DNA of 64,000 bases from assembly GCA_029844215.1 (NCBI GenBank), contig CM056721.1, forward strand, positions 59,065,815-59,129,814. The letters run 5' to 3'. Source of the DNA: Przewalskia tangutica (taxonomy: Eukaryota; Streptophyta; Magnoliopsida; Solanales; Solanaceae). The notes under the pieces are model-generated. The model did not search any database, was not told the origin of the DNA, and saw only the letters and a list, made by a program, of their open reading frames with translations. The translations under genes and the position numbers were made by a program. Positions 45,127 to 57,561 of the stretch are shown in pieces; position 1 is the stretch's first letter, and the number at the start of each line of letters is the position of its first letter.

Positions 45127-48100
45127 TGTCACGACCCGACCTCGGGCCCGTGACTGGTGCCTTACCCCGGGCACCCTAGTGATACAACATCATAGAAAAT
45201 CAGCGGAAATAAAAACTTAAACATGAAACAAGATATATAATAATAAAAACATGTTAACCAAAACGGTTACCTTCCTGTATATATACACATCAAAATGGAA
45301 CAGTAAATCCTTTACAAACCCTGCCCACAACAGTACTACAGACCTCTAAGAATGTAACAACAACTATGACGGGACAGGGCCCCGCCATACCCCTGAATGT
45401 ACAAGTACCTACAATGACAGAGGACTATACCAAAAGATAAGCCTCCGGAGAAACGGAGCTTCCCAAAACGCTGAACTGTGATACTATGAGCGAGGATCAA
45501 CAACTGGTGTACCTCTACCGCGATTTAACGCAGCCCGGGCGAGGTCAAGACAACAGTACCAAGTATGTGAAATCAAAATATCATAAATGAAATCATAATA
45601 GTCTATATAAAGGTGAGACATGTATGATAACCAAACTACGATTCACAATATAAATTAACAAATATGTCAAGTCGTGACTCACGCCCGTAAAGTCATCACT
45701 CAAATATAACCAGGGAATTTAACCCGCACAACGGCCGCATGCCCCGGCATCTTACCTCGGTATAAGCATGGCCATGAAACCATCCTAATGGAAGCATACC
45801 CGTGGGCCACCCATTGTGTCAGTATGTCCAAAGGAAATAACAAGATAACAATCATAATGGAAGCATACTCGTGGGCCACCCATCGTGTCAGTATGTCCAA
45901 AGCAAATAACAAGATAACACTCCTAATGGAAGCATACCCGTGGGCCACCCATCGTGTCAGTATGTCCAAAAGGAAATAACAAGATATCAATCATAGTGGA
46001 AGCATACTCGTGGGCCACCCATCGTGTCAGTATGTCCAAAGCAAATAACAAGATAACACTCCTAATGGAAGCATACCCGTGGGCCACCCATCGTGTCAGT
46101 ATGTCCAAAAGGAAATAACAAGATAACAATCATAGTGGAAGCATACTCGTGGGCCACCCATCGTGTCAGTATGTCCAAAGCAAATAACAAGATAACACTC
46201 CTAATGGAAGCATACCCGTGGGCCACCCGTCGTGTCAGTATGTCCAAAAGGATCGATATAATGGAAGCATACCCGTGGGCCACCCAACGTGTCAGTATGT
46301 CCATCAATCAACCAGATAGCCGGCCCTCCAACGAGAGACGCGGTAGCACAGAAATACAACACTTGCACAACAAAGGCTATCACCACAAGCATAGGCAAGT
46401 TCAACATACTTTTATACTTTCATTAACATGTAAATTGATTCACCATTTATAAAAACTCAAGTACTCCTATTTTATGCCAACAATCCGGGTTTTAACCCTA
46501 AAGTACTACGTACATAAATTCTTTCAAAAAGATCCATTTATTTTACAAAGGTCACTCGATACCCGTAGTATCAAAATAGAGTAACTATCTTTTTAAGTAA
46601 ACCAAAACAATTTCCATACTTTCTTTTTAAACCAAATCATTTCTCCCTTTAAAGTCAAGTTACCATTTTAAATCCAATAATAAAACCATTCTTTTGTTTT
46701 CATAAAGTCGTTATAACTAACTTCCCATAAAGCTATTATAACACTTTATGTTTTAAACCAATTTAAGACAAAACCATGCCTTTCTTTTAAACCAAAACAC
46801 TTCAAATTATCAAGTCTCTTTTCTTTTAGAAATCAAGTTCCTTACTGTGGAATTTAAGAAAATCAATACTTGTTATTAATGATTTTATTAAAGCAGCCAT
46901 GATCTAGGAAATGTAATACAATTTTGTCTTATCTTAGCTTCTATGCAGATGGAGGTTTCTACTTGTTTTAATAATAATTAATTAGTCAATACATTTTCCT
47001 TTATTAACGTTGCAGTGGTTTGTTCGATACTTATTCTCATTTCCGAAATCAATATAACTTATTCCTTTTAAAACCCAATTACCCATTTCTCATAAATGCG
47101 GTTTCACAACTTTTTAACACAAACCAAGTCCTTAATATTTCACCTCAAGTCATTTATAAGTCAAGTCTCTTATCTTTAAAAAAACTCAACCATTTCTTTA
47201 CCTACATAAAGTTGTTATAACAAACTTCCCATAAAGACGTTACAACACTTTATGTTTTAAACCAACCAAATTCGTTTAGCACACGTACGTCTACCGTACT
47301 ACATAGTTCACACAATCATGCTAGAAAAGATAGGAAGAGGTTCACATACCTCGCGACGATTATCGACAAAAAGCAAAAAGCTCCAAAGTACTGTAACCCT
47401 GCTAGCCTTTTCCACCCTTCAAGTAGAATACGCTACTCGTAGTACTTCCACCTAAAAAGGCCACAAAACGTCTATTAACTTCTACATCCCTTCGTAGAAT
47501 ATTTCTAAGTACAAGGTTCCATATTCTACGGAAAATTCGGCAAAGACTCCCCACACATAAATAACCTCCACTATCAAGGCCCGCTAACAAGCCATCAACT
47601 CAGAGTGGATTACACGTCTAACCGGACGTGTACAATTCTGCCCCACAATAATACTACAAGTCTACTGTAAATACAGTTCAATTCTTATCAATATTCATTC
47701 TATATATAGTATACTCAACTATACATTACTACAACATGCAATCTCCAATTACAATAGGGGGACAAAGATCATTACCTCGATAAGCCCAAAATTATCCAAG
47801 ATTTATAAGTCGATCCTGAACAACGTTTAGCTCCAAATCCTTACGCTCCAACCCGCTCCAAGCAACCCTTAGAAGTTTCTAAACAACTTCTCTTAACACT
47901 TCAACTCCAAAAAGTGAAGAACACTAGGCTTTAAAAATGGCCACTTTCGGCCAAGGCAAGGTTTCAAGGCTAGGGGTGTGAAATCTTCTCCAACTCTTGG
48001 TACACAATCTTCCTAACACCCTAAGGAAGAAAACTTAAAAGTTTAAGAATTTTTGGACAATATTTTGGTCAAGATCTTAGCCAAAAACGAGAGCACTCAC

Positions 48101-48690
48101 TAAAGGGGAGGGAGTATTTTTCAAGCTTGGAAATCTCTAAGTGTGGATGAATAAGTCTTGCACTCAAGGGGGGTATTTATAGGCCAATCAATGGCCAAGA
48201 TCAAAGCAAGTGTATGGTGAGGATTAGAGACAAGTGTGTGGGTAATTTGCCAACCAAATGTCCACCACAAAAATGGGACAAGTGGCTTGCCACTTTTCCA
48301 CCTAAAAGAACATCCAAGTGACCCCCTACTTTCGGCCATAGGGACACATAGGGTGCCATGTGTCGCCCTCCTACTCGTCCAAAATATTTCATCTTCCGAA
48401 AATATCCGTAATGCCAAAAATTCGAAAATAAAGTGGGCCCCACAAACCGTAAATTTCTCCCGTGGGCCCCACGTGACCAATTCCGGAAATAAAATTCCAT
48501 AATTCTCAAATATTCCAAAAAGTCCGAATACCAAATCTGGGAATCCAATTCCCTTTAACGAACATTTTTCCTTCACAAAATCCGGAAACTTTTCCGTCGA
48601 AAAAGCACATCTTTCTTCCTTTCCAATTTTTGTGTCGTATTCTCGTACGTATGTCCTCACATACATACCCTGGAACTACGGGGTGTAACA
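45127..48690 (-). mobile_element. Element D 3' LTR
   Basis: It is 3,564 bp, from TGTCACGACCCG to GGGGTGTAACA. It carries the U5-side hairpins (45,130-45,500), an eight-unit minisatellite, an AT-rich middle, a TATA box at 48,174-48,182 and U3 motifs GTGGGCCCCAC (two) and CACGTG near 48,430-48,475. Confidence 0.95.
45785..46304. repeat. Minisatellite in D 3' LTR, 8 units of about 69 bp, alternating types
   Basis: The core is GAAGCATACCCGTGGGCCAC followed by CCATCGTGTCAGTATGTCCA. Cores start at 45791, 45860, 45928, 45998, 46067, 46137, 46206 and 46264. Units 1, 3, 5 and 7 read CCCG; units 2, 4 and 6 read CTCG and differ in the spacer, making a dimer of about 138 bp. Confidence 0.92.
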
Positions 48691-49620
48691 TTCTTCCCCC
48701 CTTAGAAACATTCGTCCCGAATGTTCCTTCTAAGTCTCCATACGTCATGCGCGGATAGCCTTCACTACTATACTTACGAAACCAATTATGCCTCCAATGG
48801 CCATAATATAACATATGCGCAAAACTCCAATCCAAGCCAACGAGGAATCACCTCTAACGTGTATAACATCACCATAAGCTCCCACCCAAGGTCTAAAGGA
48901 TACTCCCTTCGCATCTTCACTTCACAACAAAATGATCTCTTTTATTCTGTTAACACACGTTCACTTCTTTCCTTACTCGTCGTACCCTTCTCGTACACCC
49001 GAACTCTTTCTAGTACACGTACCATACTCCAGTCATCGCTTCGCTTCCAAAACTGGAGTCACTACCTCAAACTTGGTCATTTTACTAGCCTCAAATTCCT
49101 TTAAGGCCATTCCCGGCCTTCACGATCAGATTCTGGTCGAACGCATCCACGAACTCGTACAACGGTTACCTAAACTTGGGCCTTGAACCCACGTGATCCT
49201 ACCACCTGGCGGGACCACCTCGAACTGACCCCACCTCCTTCCGGGCTGCGGGTTGACCCGCTATCGCGCCAAACTCTTGTTCCGATCCGAACAATCTTAC
49301 TAATTCACGTCATGAAAGCTACCACTTCCATCTCACACTACCCATGGAATTATCCCACAATATATTTCACGCATACCAAGTACTTCGACAAAGACCAACC
49401 GTAAAATCATCCACTCAAGACGGCCTTGCATCCAAGGTCCTAACTGTTATAAATTCTAAGGCTCACAATCGTCTCGTCTCCAGACTTACCCTTTTCAACT
49501 AACCATGTTTTCTAATTAACACAATGCTATCCGTACCTAGCACTTAACATGTATCCACCATAACAACATAAACCAGTCTCCTAAGGGCTGAAGATATCTC
49601 TAACTCATCGCCTCACTTTC
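48691..49620 (-). other. Element D: non-pol block shared by A, B and D
   Basis: It starts with the polypurine tract (48,691-48,706) and runs to the end of gag. Sequence order matches A and B. The open frame seen in A (1,285-1,515) is recognisable at about 49,090-49,230 but has a one-base deletion. No pol motif was found. Confidence 0.7.
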
Positions 49621-49733
49621 CCTTTGTCGCTCTAATCATAATCCTTACTGCAGGCGCCTAGCTATATAAGGCGATGAACCACCCACCGATCCCGGCGTCG
49701 AGTCTCTACATCTGTACTGGCCTGGACAAACTC

Positions 49734-50383
49734 TCACCAAATGGCCCTGTTGGCCGCAAGCATACAAGATGTCGAAGCAGTACGACACTCCCCATAATGG
49801 AGTCTATTACAACGGCCACAACGAGGTAGGGGTGACCTCATATGACTAACACCCCCTTCTCCCGAACAATCAACTCCGAATCGACCCAAGAGTGAGTCAT
49901 CCTCTTGTATCCTCCTACTTGGACATCCTACTATCACATGGCCCTGACGGCCGCAAGTATAACAATCTCCCAAACTAGCACGACACCCTGAGGATCATCC
50001 TCAGCTCTCTATCCATAGAACTCTGGCGAACTGCAACTCAAGAAATCCCGAAGTTTCAGACTATTGGATCTAGGGTGAATCATCGCATCGCTGGAACCAC
50101 CGGCTCCGTCCGTCCTCATTCCCACCACCACCTAGCTAGTAATCGCCATCTCCTTGAACTCATATCCTCGGCTCCTGGTCGTGGCACTGGAGGCTCAGGT
50201 ATCGTCGCCTCAGTAGAAACTGATGTCGCTCTAAACTCTGCTGGGGCTAGCGGCGTTATAAAACTCGTCGTCTGAAGTACTATCTCAGGTAATGACCAGG
50301 CATGTGCCCTCGTAACCCTCAGGTTTCTACTTGCGGCTCCTCTGCTCGCCCATCTGGGCCCTGGTTGCCTTGCGTAGAGGCAT
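49734..50383 (-). pseudogene. gag: Element D gag remnant: knuckles kept, capsid lost
   Basis: The start is the ATG at 50,383. After an N-terminal part the sequence jumps near 49,990, and the capsid blocks present in F, G and B are absent. The 79-codon frame 49,973-49,734 has CYTCGRQGHVIVGC, then PLPRCGRCNRLHYGEC, then a damaged third knuckle (CMLAANRAIW). The first and third look like copies of one module. Such a product would bind RNA but could not build particles by itself. ATG to knuckles is about 0.5 kb, against about 1 kb in F. Confidence 0.7.
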
Positions 50384-50493
50384 AACAGGTACATACGAAT
50401 ACGTCCGAAGGAGTCCAACTTATAACACAGCTCTAAGGCACGATCTCAAAGTGAGAAGAATAGAAACCAATCCTAAATATCCTGTAGCCTCCT

Positions 50494-50584
50494 GATTATA
50501 GATGTGGTGCACAACACACCGATAATCAAGACTCTACTAGACACGGTCTGTAGACACTTTCCGAGGATTAATCGCTCGATACCA
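50494..50584 (-). promoter_or_regulatory. Element D primer site and leader hairpin
   Basis: The primer site near 50,573 reads CGCTCGATACCA on the plus strand (CTG-type alteration). The hairpin at 50,494-50,527 has the same arms and loop (TTGTGCAC) as A, including a G-U pair where F has G-C. Confidence 0.75.
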
Positions 50585-50588
50585 CTTT

Positions 50589-53500
50589 TGTCACGACCCG
50601 ACCTCGGGCCCGTGACTGGTGCCTTACCCCGGGCACCCTAGTGATACAACATCAGAGAAAATCAGCGGAAATAAAAACTTAAACATGAAACAAGATATAT
50701 AATAATAAAAACATGTTAACCAAAACGGTTACCTTCCTGTATATATACACATCAAAATGGAGCAAGAATCCTTTACAAACCCCTGCCACAACAAGATTTC
50801 TGCACCTCTAAGAATGTAACAACAACTATGACGACAGGCCGCCATACCCCGAATGTACAAGTACCTACAATGACAGGGACTATACTAAAAGATAAGCCTC
50901 GAGAAACGGAGCTTCCTAAAACGCTGAATCGTGATCCTATGAACGAGGATCAACAATCGCGTACCTACTGCGACATGAACGCAGCCCCGAAGGAGGTCGA
51001 GACAACAGTACCAAGTATGTGAATCAAAATATCAGAATGAAATCATAATAGTCTATATAAAGCAGGAGACATGTATGATAACCAAACTACAGTTCACAAT
51101 ATAAATTAACAGTCATGTCAAGTCAGGGACTCACGCCCGTAAAGTCATCACTCAAATATAACCCGGGAATTTAACCCGCACAACGGCCGCATGCCCCGGC
51201 ATCTTACCTCGGTATAAGCATGGCCATGGAACCATCCTAATGGAAGCATACCCGTGGGCCACCCATCATGTCAGTATGTCCAAAGGAAATAACAAGATAA
51301 CAATCATAATGGAAGCATACTCGTGGGCCACCCATCGTGTCAGTATGTCCAAAGCAAATAACAAGATAACACTCCTAATGAAAGCATACCCGTGGGCCAC
51401 CCATCGTGTCAGTATGTCCAAAAGGAAATAACAAGATATCAATCATAGTGGAAGCATACTCGTGGGCCACCCATCGTGTCAGTATGTCCAAAGCAAATAA
51501 CAAGATAACACTCCTAATGGAAGCATACCCGTGGGCCACCCATCGTGTCAGTATGTCCAAAAGGAAATAACAAGATAACAATCATAGTGGAAGCATACTC
51601 GTGGGCCACCCATCGTGTCAGTATGTCCAAAGCAAATAACAAGATAACACTCCTAATGAAAGCATACCCGTGGGTCACCCATCGTGTCAGTATGTCCAAA
51701 AGGATCGATATAATGGAAGCATACCCGTGGGCCACCCAACGTGTCAGTATGTCCATCAATCAACCAGATAGCCGGCCCTCCAACGAGAGACGCGGTAGCA
51801 CAGAAATACAACACTTGCACAACAAAGGCTATCACCACAAGCATAGGCAAGTTCAACATACTTTTATACTTTCATTAACATGTAAATTGATTCACCATTT
51901 ATAAAAACTCAAGTACTCCTATTTTATGCCAACAATCCGGGTTTTAACCCTAAAGTACTACGTACATAAATTCTTTCAAAAAGATCCATTTATTTTACAA
52001 AGGTAACTCGATACCCGTAGTATCAAAATAGAGTAACTATCTTTTTAAGTAAACCAAAACAATTTCCATACTTTCTTTTTAAACCAAATCATTTCTCCCT
52101 TTAAAGTCAAGTTACCATTTTAAATCCAATAATAAAACCATTCTTTTGTTTTCATAAAGTCGTTATAACTAACTTCCCATAAAGCTATTATAACACTTTA
52201 TGTTTTAAACCAATTTAAGACAAAACCATGCCTTTCTTTTAAACCAAAACACTTCAAATTATCAAGTCTCTTTTCTTTTAGAAATCAAGTTCTCTTCGTG
52301 GAATTTAAGAAAATCAATACTTGTTATTAATGATTTTATTAAAGCGACCATGATCTAGGAAATGTAATACAATTTTGTCTTATCTTAGCTTCTATGCAGA
52401 TGGAGGTTTCTACTTGTTTTAATAATAATTAATTAGTCAATACATTTTCCTTTATTAACGCGTTGGTTTGTTCGATACTTATTCTCATTTCCGAAATCAA
52501 TATAACTTATTCCTTTTAAAACCCAATTACCCATTTCTCATAAATGCGATTTCACAACTTTTTAACACAAACCAAGTCCTTAATATTTCACCTCAAGTCA
52601 TTTATAAGTCAAGTCTCTTATCTTTAAAAAACCTCAACCATTTCTTTACCTACATAAAGTTGTTATAACAAACTTCCCATAAAGATGTTATAACACTTTA
52701 TGTTTTAAACCAACCAAATTCGTTTAGCACACGTACGTCTACCGTACTACATAGTTCACACAATCATGCTAGAAAAGATAGGAAGAGGTTCACATACCTC
52801 GCGACGATTATCGACAAAAAGCAAAAAGCTCCAAAGTATTGTAACCCTGCTAGCCTTTTCCACCCTTCAAGTAGAATACGCTACTCGTAGTACTTCCACC
52901 TAAAAAGGCCACAAAACGTCTATTAACTTCTACATCCCTTCGTAGAATATTTCTAAGTACAAGGTTCCATATTCTACGGAAAATTCGGCAGACCTCTCCC
53001 GTAAACCACATAAATAACCTCCACTATCAAGGCCCGCTACCAATCCAACAACTCCGATGGGATTACACGTCTAACCTGGACGTGTACAATTACCCCACAA
53101 TAATACTACAAGTCTCATCAGAATACAGTTCAATTCTTATCAATATTCATTCTATATATAGTATACTCAACTATACATTACTACAACATGTAATCTCCAA
53201 TTCTGATAGGGGACAAAGATCATTACTTCGATAAGCCCAAAATTATCCAAGATTTATAAGTCGATCCTGAGCAACGTTTAGCTCCAAATCCTTACGCTCC
53301 AACCCGATCCAAGAAACCCTTAGAAGTTTCTAAACAACTTCTCTTAACACTTCAACTCCAAAAAGTGAAGAACACTAGGCTTTAAAAATGGCCATTTTTG
53401 GCCAAGGCAAGGTTTCAAGGCTAGGGGTGTGAAATCTTCTCCAACTCTTGGTACACAATCTTCCTAACACCCTAAGGAAGAACACTTAAAAGTTTAAGAA

Positions 53501-54142
53501 TTTTTGGACAATATTTTGGTCAAGATCTTAGCCAAAAACGAGAGCACTCACTAAAGGGGAGGGAGTATTTTTCAAGCTTGGAAATCTCTAAGTGTGGATG
53601 AATAAGTCTTGCACTCAAGGGGGGTATTTATAGGCCAATCAATGGCCAAGATCAAAGCAAGTGTATGGTGAGGATTAGAGACAAGTGTGTGGGTAATTTG
53701 CCAACCAAATGTCCACCACAAAAATGGGACAAGTGGCAAGCCACTTGTCCACCTAAAAGAACATCCAAGTGCCCCCCCTACTTTCGGCCATAGGGACACA
53801 TAGGGTGCCATGTGTTGCCCTCCTACTCGTCCAAAATATTTCATCTTCCGAAAATATCCGTAATGCCAAAAATTCGAAAATAAAGTGGGCCCCACAAACC
53901 GTAAATTTCTCCCGTGGGCCCCACGTGACCAATTCCGGAAATAAAATTCCATAATTCTCAAATATTCCAAAAAGTCCGAATACCAAATCTGGGAATCCAA
54001 TTCCCTTTAACGAACATTTTTCCTTCACAAAATCCGGAAACTTTTCCGTCGAAAAAGCACATCTTTCTTCCTTTCCAATTTTTGTGTCGTATTCTCGTAC
54101 GTATGTCCTCACATACATACCCTGGAACTACGGGGTGTAACA
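50589..54142 (-). mobile_element. Element D 5' LTR
   Basis: It is 3,554 bp with the same layout as the 3' LTR. The TATA box is at 53,635-53,643 on the minus strand. The region 50,760-50,870 is altered relative to the 3' LTR at CAG and GGG sites (for example CAACAGTACTACAGACC against CAACAAGATTTCTGCACC). Confidence 0.95.
51237..51755. repeat. Minisatellite in D 5' LTR, 8 units of about 69 bp
   Basis: It has the same unit order and alternating CCCG/CTCG types as 45,785-46,304, with only a few point differences. Confidence 0.92.
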
Positions 54143-56835
54143 ACAAGTGGCCAAAAGTCTTGCATGGTATTGCATGGCATATGGACGTTTTTTTTGCAAA
54201 GTAGTGGGCAAGTCAAATGGTCAAAGTCTTGCATGACATTTGTGGGACAAGTGGAGAAAGGAACCTACACAAACAATCTATGCCATACACATGTTTCAAT
54301 CCTAACCCTTGGTTGTCCTATATAAACACCTCTAGTTGATGAAAATCTTCCACACTTAGAACATTTCAAGACTTGAAAATCTTTCCCTCTCCCTTCTAGC
54401 TAGTTATCGTCCAAACCCCCCCTTTCTTGAGCAAATATTGTCCAAAAATTCTTAAACTTCTTAGTGTTCTTCCTTAATGTATTAGGAAGATTAGTAACCA
54501 AGAGTTAGACAAGATTTCACACCCTAACCTCTAAACTACCCCCTTGGCCGAGAGCTCTTTGGAGAAAAGCCTTAGTGTTCTTCACTTTTTGGAGTTAATT
54601 CTTGAATAGAAGTTGGTTAGGAACTTCTAAAGGTGACTTGTGGTGGTTTGGAACACAAAGATTTGGAGCTAAAACTTGCTTAGGAACGACTTTAAGTTCT
54701 TGGAAATTTTTGGGCTATTTTGAGGTAATGAACCTTAACCTCTTTGTGAAGTTGATTATTATGTATATTGGATATTATACATATATTGAAAGTATATTAT
54801 GAAGTATGAGATATAAGGAAAAATTTGGATCATGTTAAGATGTTAAAAGAAGAATTGGCATATTAGCCATTAAAATGGTAAAAATGTATCCATTACTTAC
54901 TAAGAAGTTAACAACAAAGAAACTATAACTTATATAAAGATAGAATATAAGTTGGAAGACTAATGAAGTAATTGGATAAACAAAATTGTAAAAGTTGGCC
55001 AAGGACCCCAACTTAAGGACTGTATTTACTTTGGACCGTATTTACTTTGGACCGTATTTACTTTGGACTGTATTTACATTGTTGTTAAGGGGAAGATTGT
55101 TAAATCGCGTTCCGTTTGGGCGTGTGATCCCCTTCTTTAATTATTGTTGTTATTAAGGAGAGATTGTTAATCGCGTTCCGTTTGGGCGTGTTATCCCCTT
55201 CTTTAATTATTGTTGTTATTAAGGAGAGATTGTTAATCGCGTTCCGTTTGGGCGTGTGATCCCCTTCTTTAAATTTCGGAATTATTGCGCCTTATTTATG
55301 GCATGTTGGTTACTATTATCGGGCCTTGATAAAGGTGGAGAATTGAGTAGAAACGGGGGAAGTGCTGCCCAATTTTTCGTAGACTAAGAGAAATCTTACT
55401 TAGAAGAATCCCACGTAAAACTAGAAGTTGATAGGCGTGTTTTGACTATTATAGGTTGACACTCTGCGCGCGACATATCCGACTTGGCAAGTGGATTTAG
55501 CCGAGGAGGTATGTGATTCTTCCTATCCCTTTGAGCATGATATTTGTGAAATATATATAGTACGATAGACGTACGTGTGTTAAACTAAATTTGGCTTTAC
55601 TTTGATGTCTTTGGACTTGAGTTCTAATTAATAAGAATCTTGAATATTTCAAAAAGAGTTATGAATCATTTTGGAAGAAAAGTAATACTTGGTTTTCATA
55701 AAAAGTTTAAGTGTTATACTAGCTTTATGAGAAGTTAGCTATAACGACTTAAGAAAGATAAGAAACGGTTTAATTATTTGTTTATCAAATGCTTGAAATG
55801 ATGTTTGAATGTATGGTAAGTTGGTTTGATAAACATGTTATGATGCTATGTGTGTTAGTATCTTGTGACGCTTGTGTAAGGAGGTTATTCTTGTTGTGCT
55901 TATGTTGTTTAACGATAAGCCATTGTGTTAGTATTATATCACTCACCCTCCTGACTTGTTACGATGCCGTGGGTTAGCCGCCCCCGATGCGAGGAATACC
56001 TCATGCGGGTCCATGGGACCTATGCGAGTCGCGGAGTTCCGGGATGATCACTTCGGTGTGTTACGCCGATGCGAGGAATACCTCACGGTCGATGCATGTG
56101 GCCACGCGATCGGTGGGAGTCGGGACGATGTCGCGGGTTAGCTACCCCCGATGCGAGGAATACCTCATGCGGGCCTAGGGGGCATATGCGGACTGCGGGA
56201 GTTCCAGGATTAGGCTCGCATAATGATACTATGGGCGATTGGCCTTGCTTCTATCATTAGCGGCCTAGAGAAGACCAGTTACATTATATCTATTTTTGCT
56301 CTTGTTTATTATGTGGCACTATGTGCGGTTAACTTGGTTGTTTCGTACATATTTGTGAATTGGTTTTAAAATGTTATGGTTATATATATATACTTTACAG
56401 TTTCACATACTTGGTACCTATTGTACTGACCTCCTTCGGGGGGCTGCGTTCATGACGCAGGTAAGGGAAAACAGGTGGTGGATCTTCATTCTTAGGATCT
56501 TTACTCAGGTGTCAGGAGCTCCATTTCTTCCGGAGGCTCGACTTTTGGTACGGTTCTCCCTGGTGTTGTAGATGTTTTGTACATTCAGGGGTATGACGGG
56601 GCCCTGTCCCGTCATAGTGTTTACACCTTCTTAGAGGTCTGTAGTTTGTTGTAAGTTGGGATGTAACTGTTCACTTTTGGTATTTATATACATGCCGAAA
56701 GGCAACTTTTCTTTGGATAGACCGTTCTTATTTTACATTGTTTCATGTTTGCAAGTTTATATTCCGCTGGTTACTCTGATGTATGTCTACTTGGGTGCCC
56801 GGGTAAGGCCATGGGCCCGGGAACGGGTCGTGACA
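54143..56835 (+). mobile_element. Element H 3' LTR, second segment
   Basis: It resumes after the second ACAAG and ends GGGTCGTGACA. It contains a TATA box (CTATATAAAC) at 54,319-54,328, three direct repeats at 55,085-55,275, a short array around GATGCGAGGAATACCTCATG (55,980-56,170), and the U5-side hairpins to 56,835. The total LTR is about 2.9 kb. No primer site follows, consistent with a 3' LTR. Confidence 0.88.
55085..55275. repeat. Three direct repeats of 65-68 bp in LTR H
   Basis: Units share GATTGTTAATCGCGTTCCGT followed by TTGGGCGTGTGATCCCC, starting at 55,095, 55,163 and 55,228. Related repeats on the other strand lie in LTR A at 9,890-10,070. Confidence 0.85.
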
Positions 56836-57561
56836 GCTATTGACAGAAGAGTTATCCATAAGGCAAGTGGAAGAATTTGCAGCGAAGTATATTGACTAGG
56901 TTTGGAGATGGTAGATCACCATTATGTAATGCAATTCTTCAGAGTCTTCTACGTATTAGATAGAAGGATAAGCTATCAATTTATCCCTTAAGGGGTAGTA
57001 ACACCAAGAATTGGAAACAGGGCAATGTTTGAGGCTATGTATGCATACCAGAATATTTTGGAAGTATGAAGAACACGACAAGTAAGAAAAGGAGTGAACA
57101 AGTGTCAAAAGAATTGAAGTTGTTTATACTTACGAGTAGTGAGTAGATATAAAAAAAAAGGGACCCTCAGATGGAGGGTCAATCTATGCATTCCGAATAT
57201 AGCAAGATTACGAAACAAGATTACGACAGAGGTCTATGGTTCACAATATTTCATTTCACTTGGAATCTACTAAGAGGTATCATAATCCCAAAATGTATGT
57301 ATTGGCGGGATGGCATGAAAAGGAAAGCTTAGCCCGAGGTACATTGGGCCTTATCAGGTTATTCGTAGGATAGGCAAGGTTGTCTATGTGTTAGATTTAC
57401 CATCTGATTTGAAAGCGGTACATCCGGTTATTCATGTATCGATGTTGCGTAAGTGTGTCGGTGATATCATGATATTTGGTGGGTGTTTTGTGGTTTGTTT
57501 CTGGTAATATCTTGGGTTAGATATCACATGTGTTCCTAGGAGGTGACCCGCCCAGTCTTAA
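56836..57561 (+). mobile_element. pol: Decayed gypsy internal fragment with integrase GPY/F module
   Basis: Between the end of LTR H and the start of LTR I. The plus-strand frame at about 57,330-57,465 reads RYIGPYQVIRRIGKVVYVLD, then LPSDLKAVHPVIHVSML and RKCVGD, the C-terminal integrase module seen in F (FHVSMLRRCIGD). Upstream (56,836-57,300) I recognise no domain. At 57,162-57,181 a run of nine A precedes the inverted repeat GACCCTC/GAGGGTC. It is an older remnant that I and probably H interrupt. Confidence 0.7.

Larger units (their letters stand above)
45127..54142 (-). mobile_element. Element D, complete non-autonomous gypsy element
   Basis: A minus-strand element with 3' LTR 45,127-48,690, internal 48,691-50,588 and 5' LTR 50,589-54,142, flanked by a perfect 5-bp target duplication, ACAAG (45,122-45,126 and 54,143-54,147). 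The 3.55-kb LTRs are nearly identical by eye, and their minisatellites match unit for unit, so the insertion is recent. The internal region has a leader, a gag remnant with zinc knuckles, and the block shared with A and B, but no pol. It needs another element's enzymes. Confidence 0.95.

Noticed and set aside
45785..46304. Overlapping open frames on both strands giving repeated peptides such as MEAYPWATHRVSMSK
   Set aside because: They are translations of the 69-bp minisatellite, open on both strands because the unit length is divisible by three; no start context or conserved protein.
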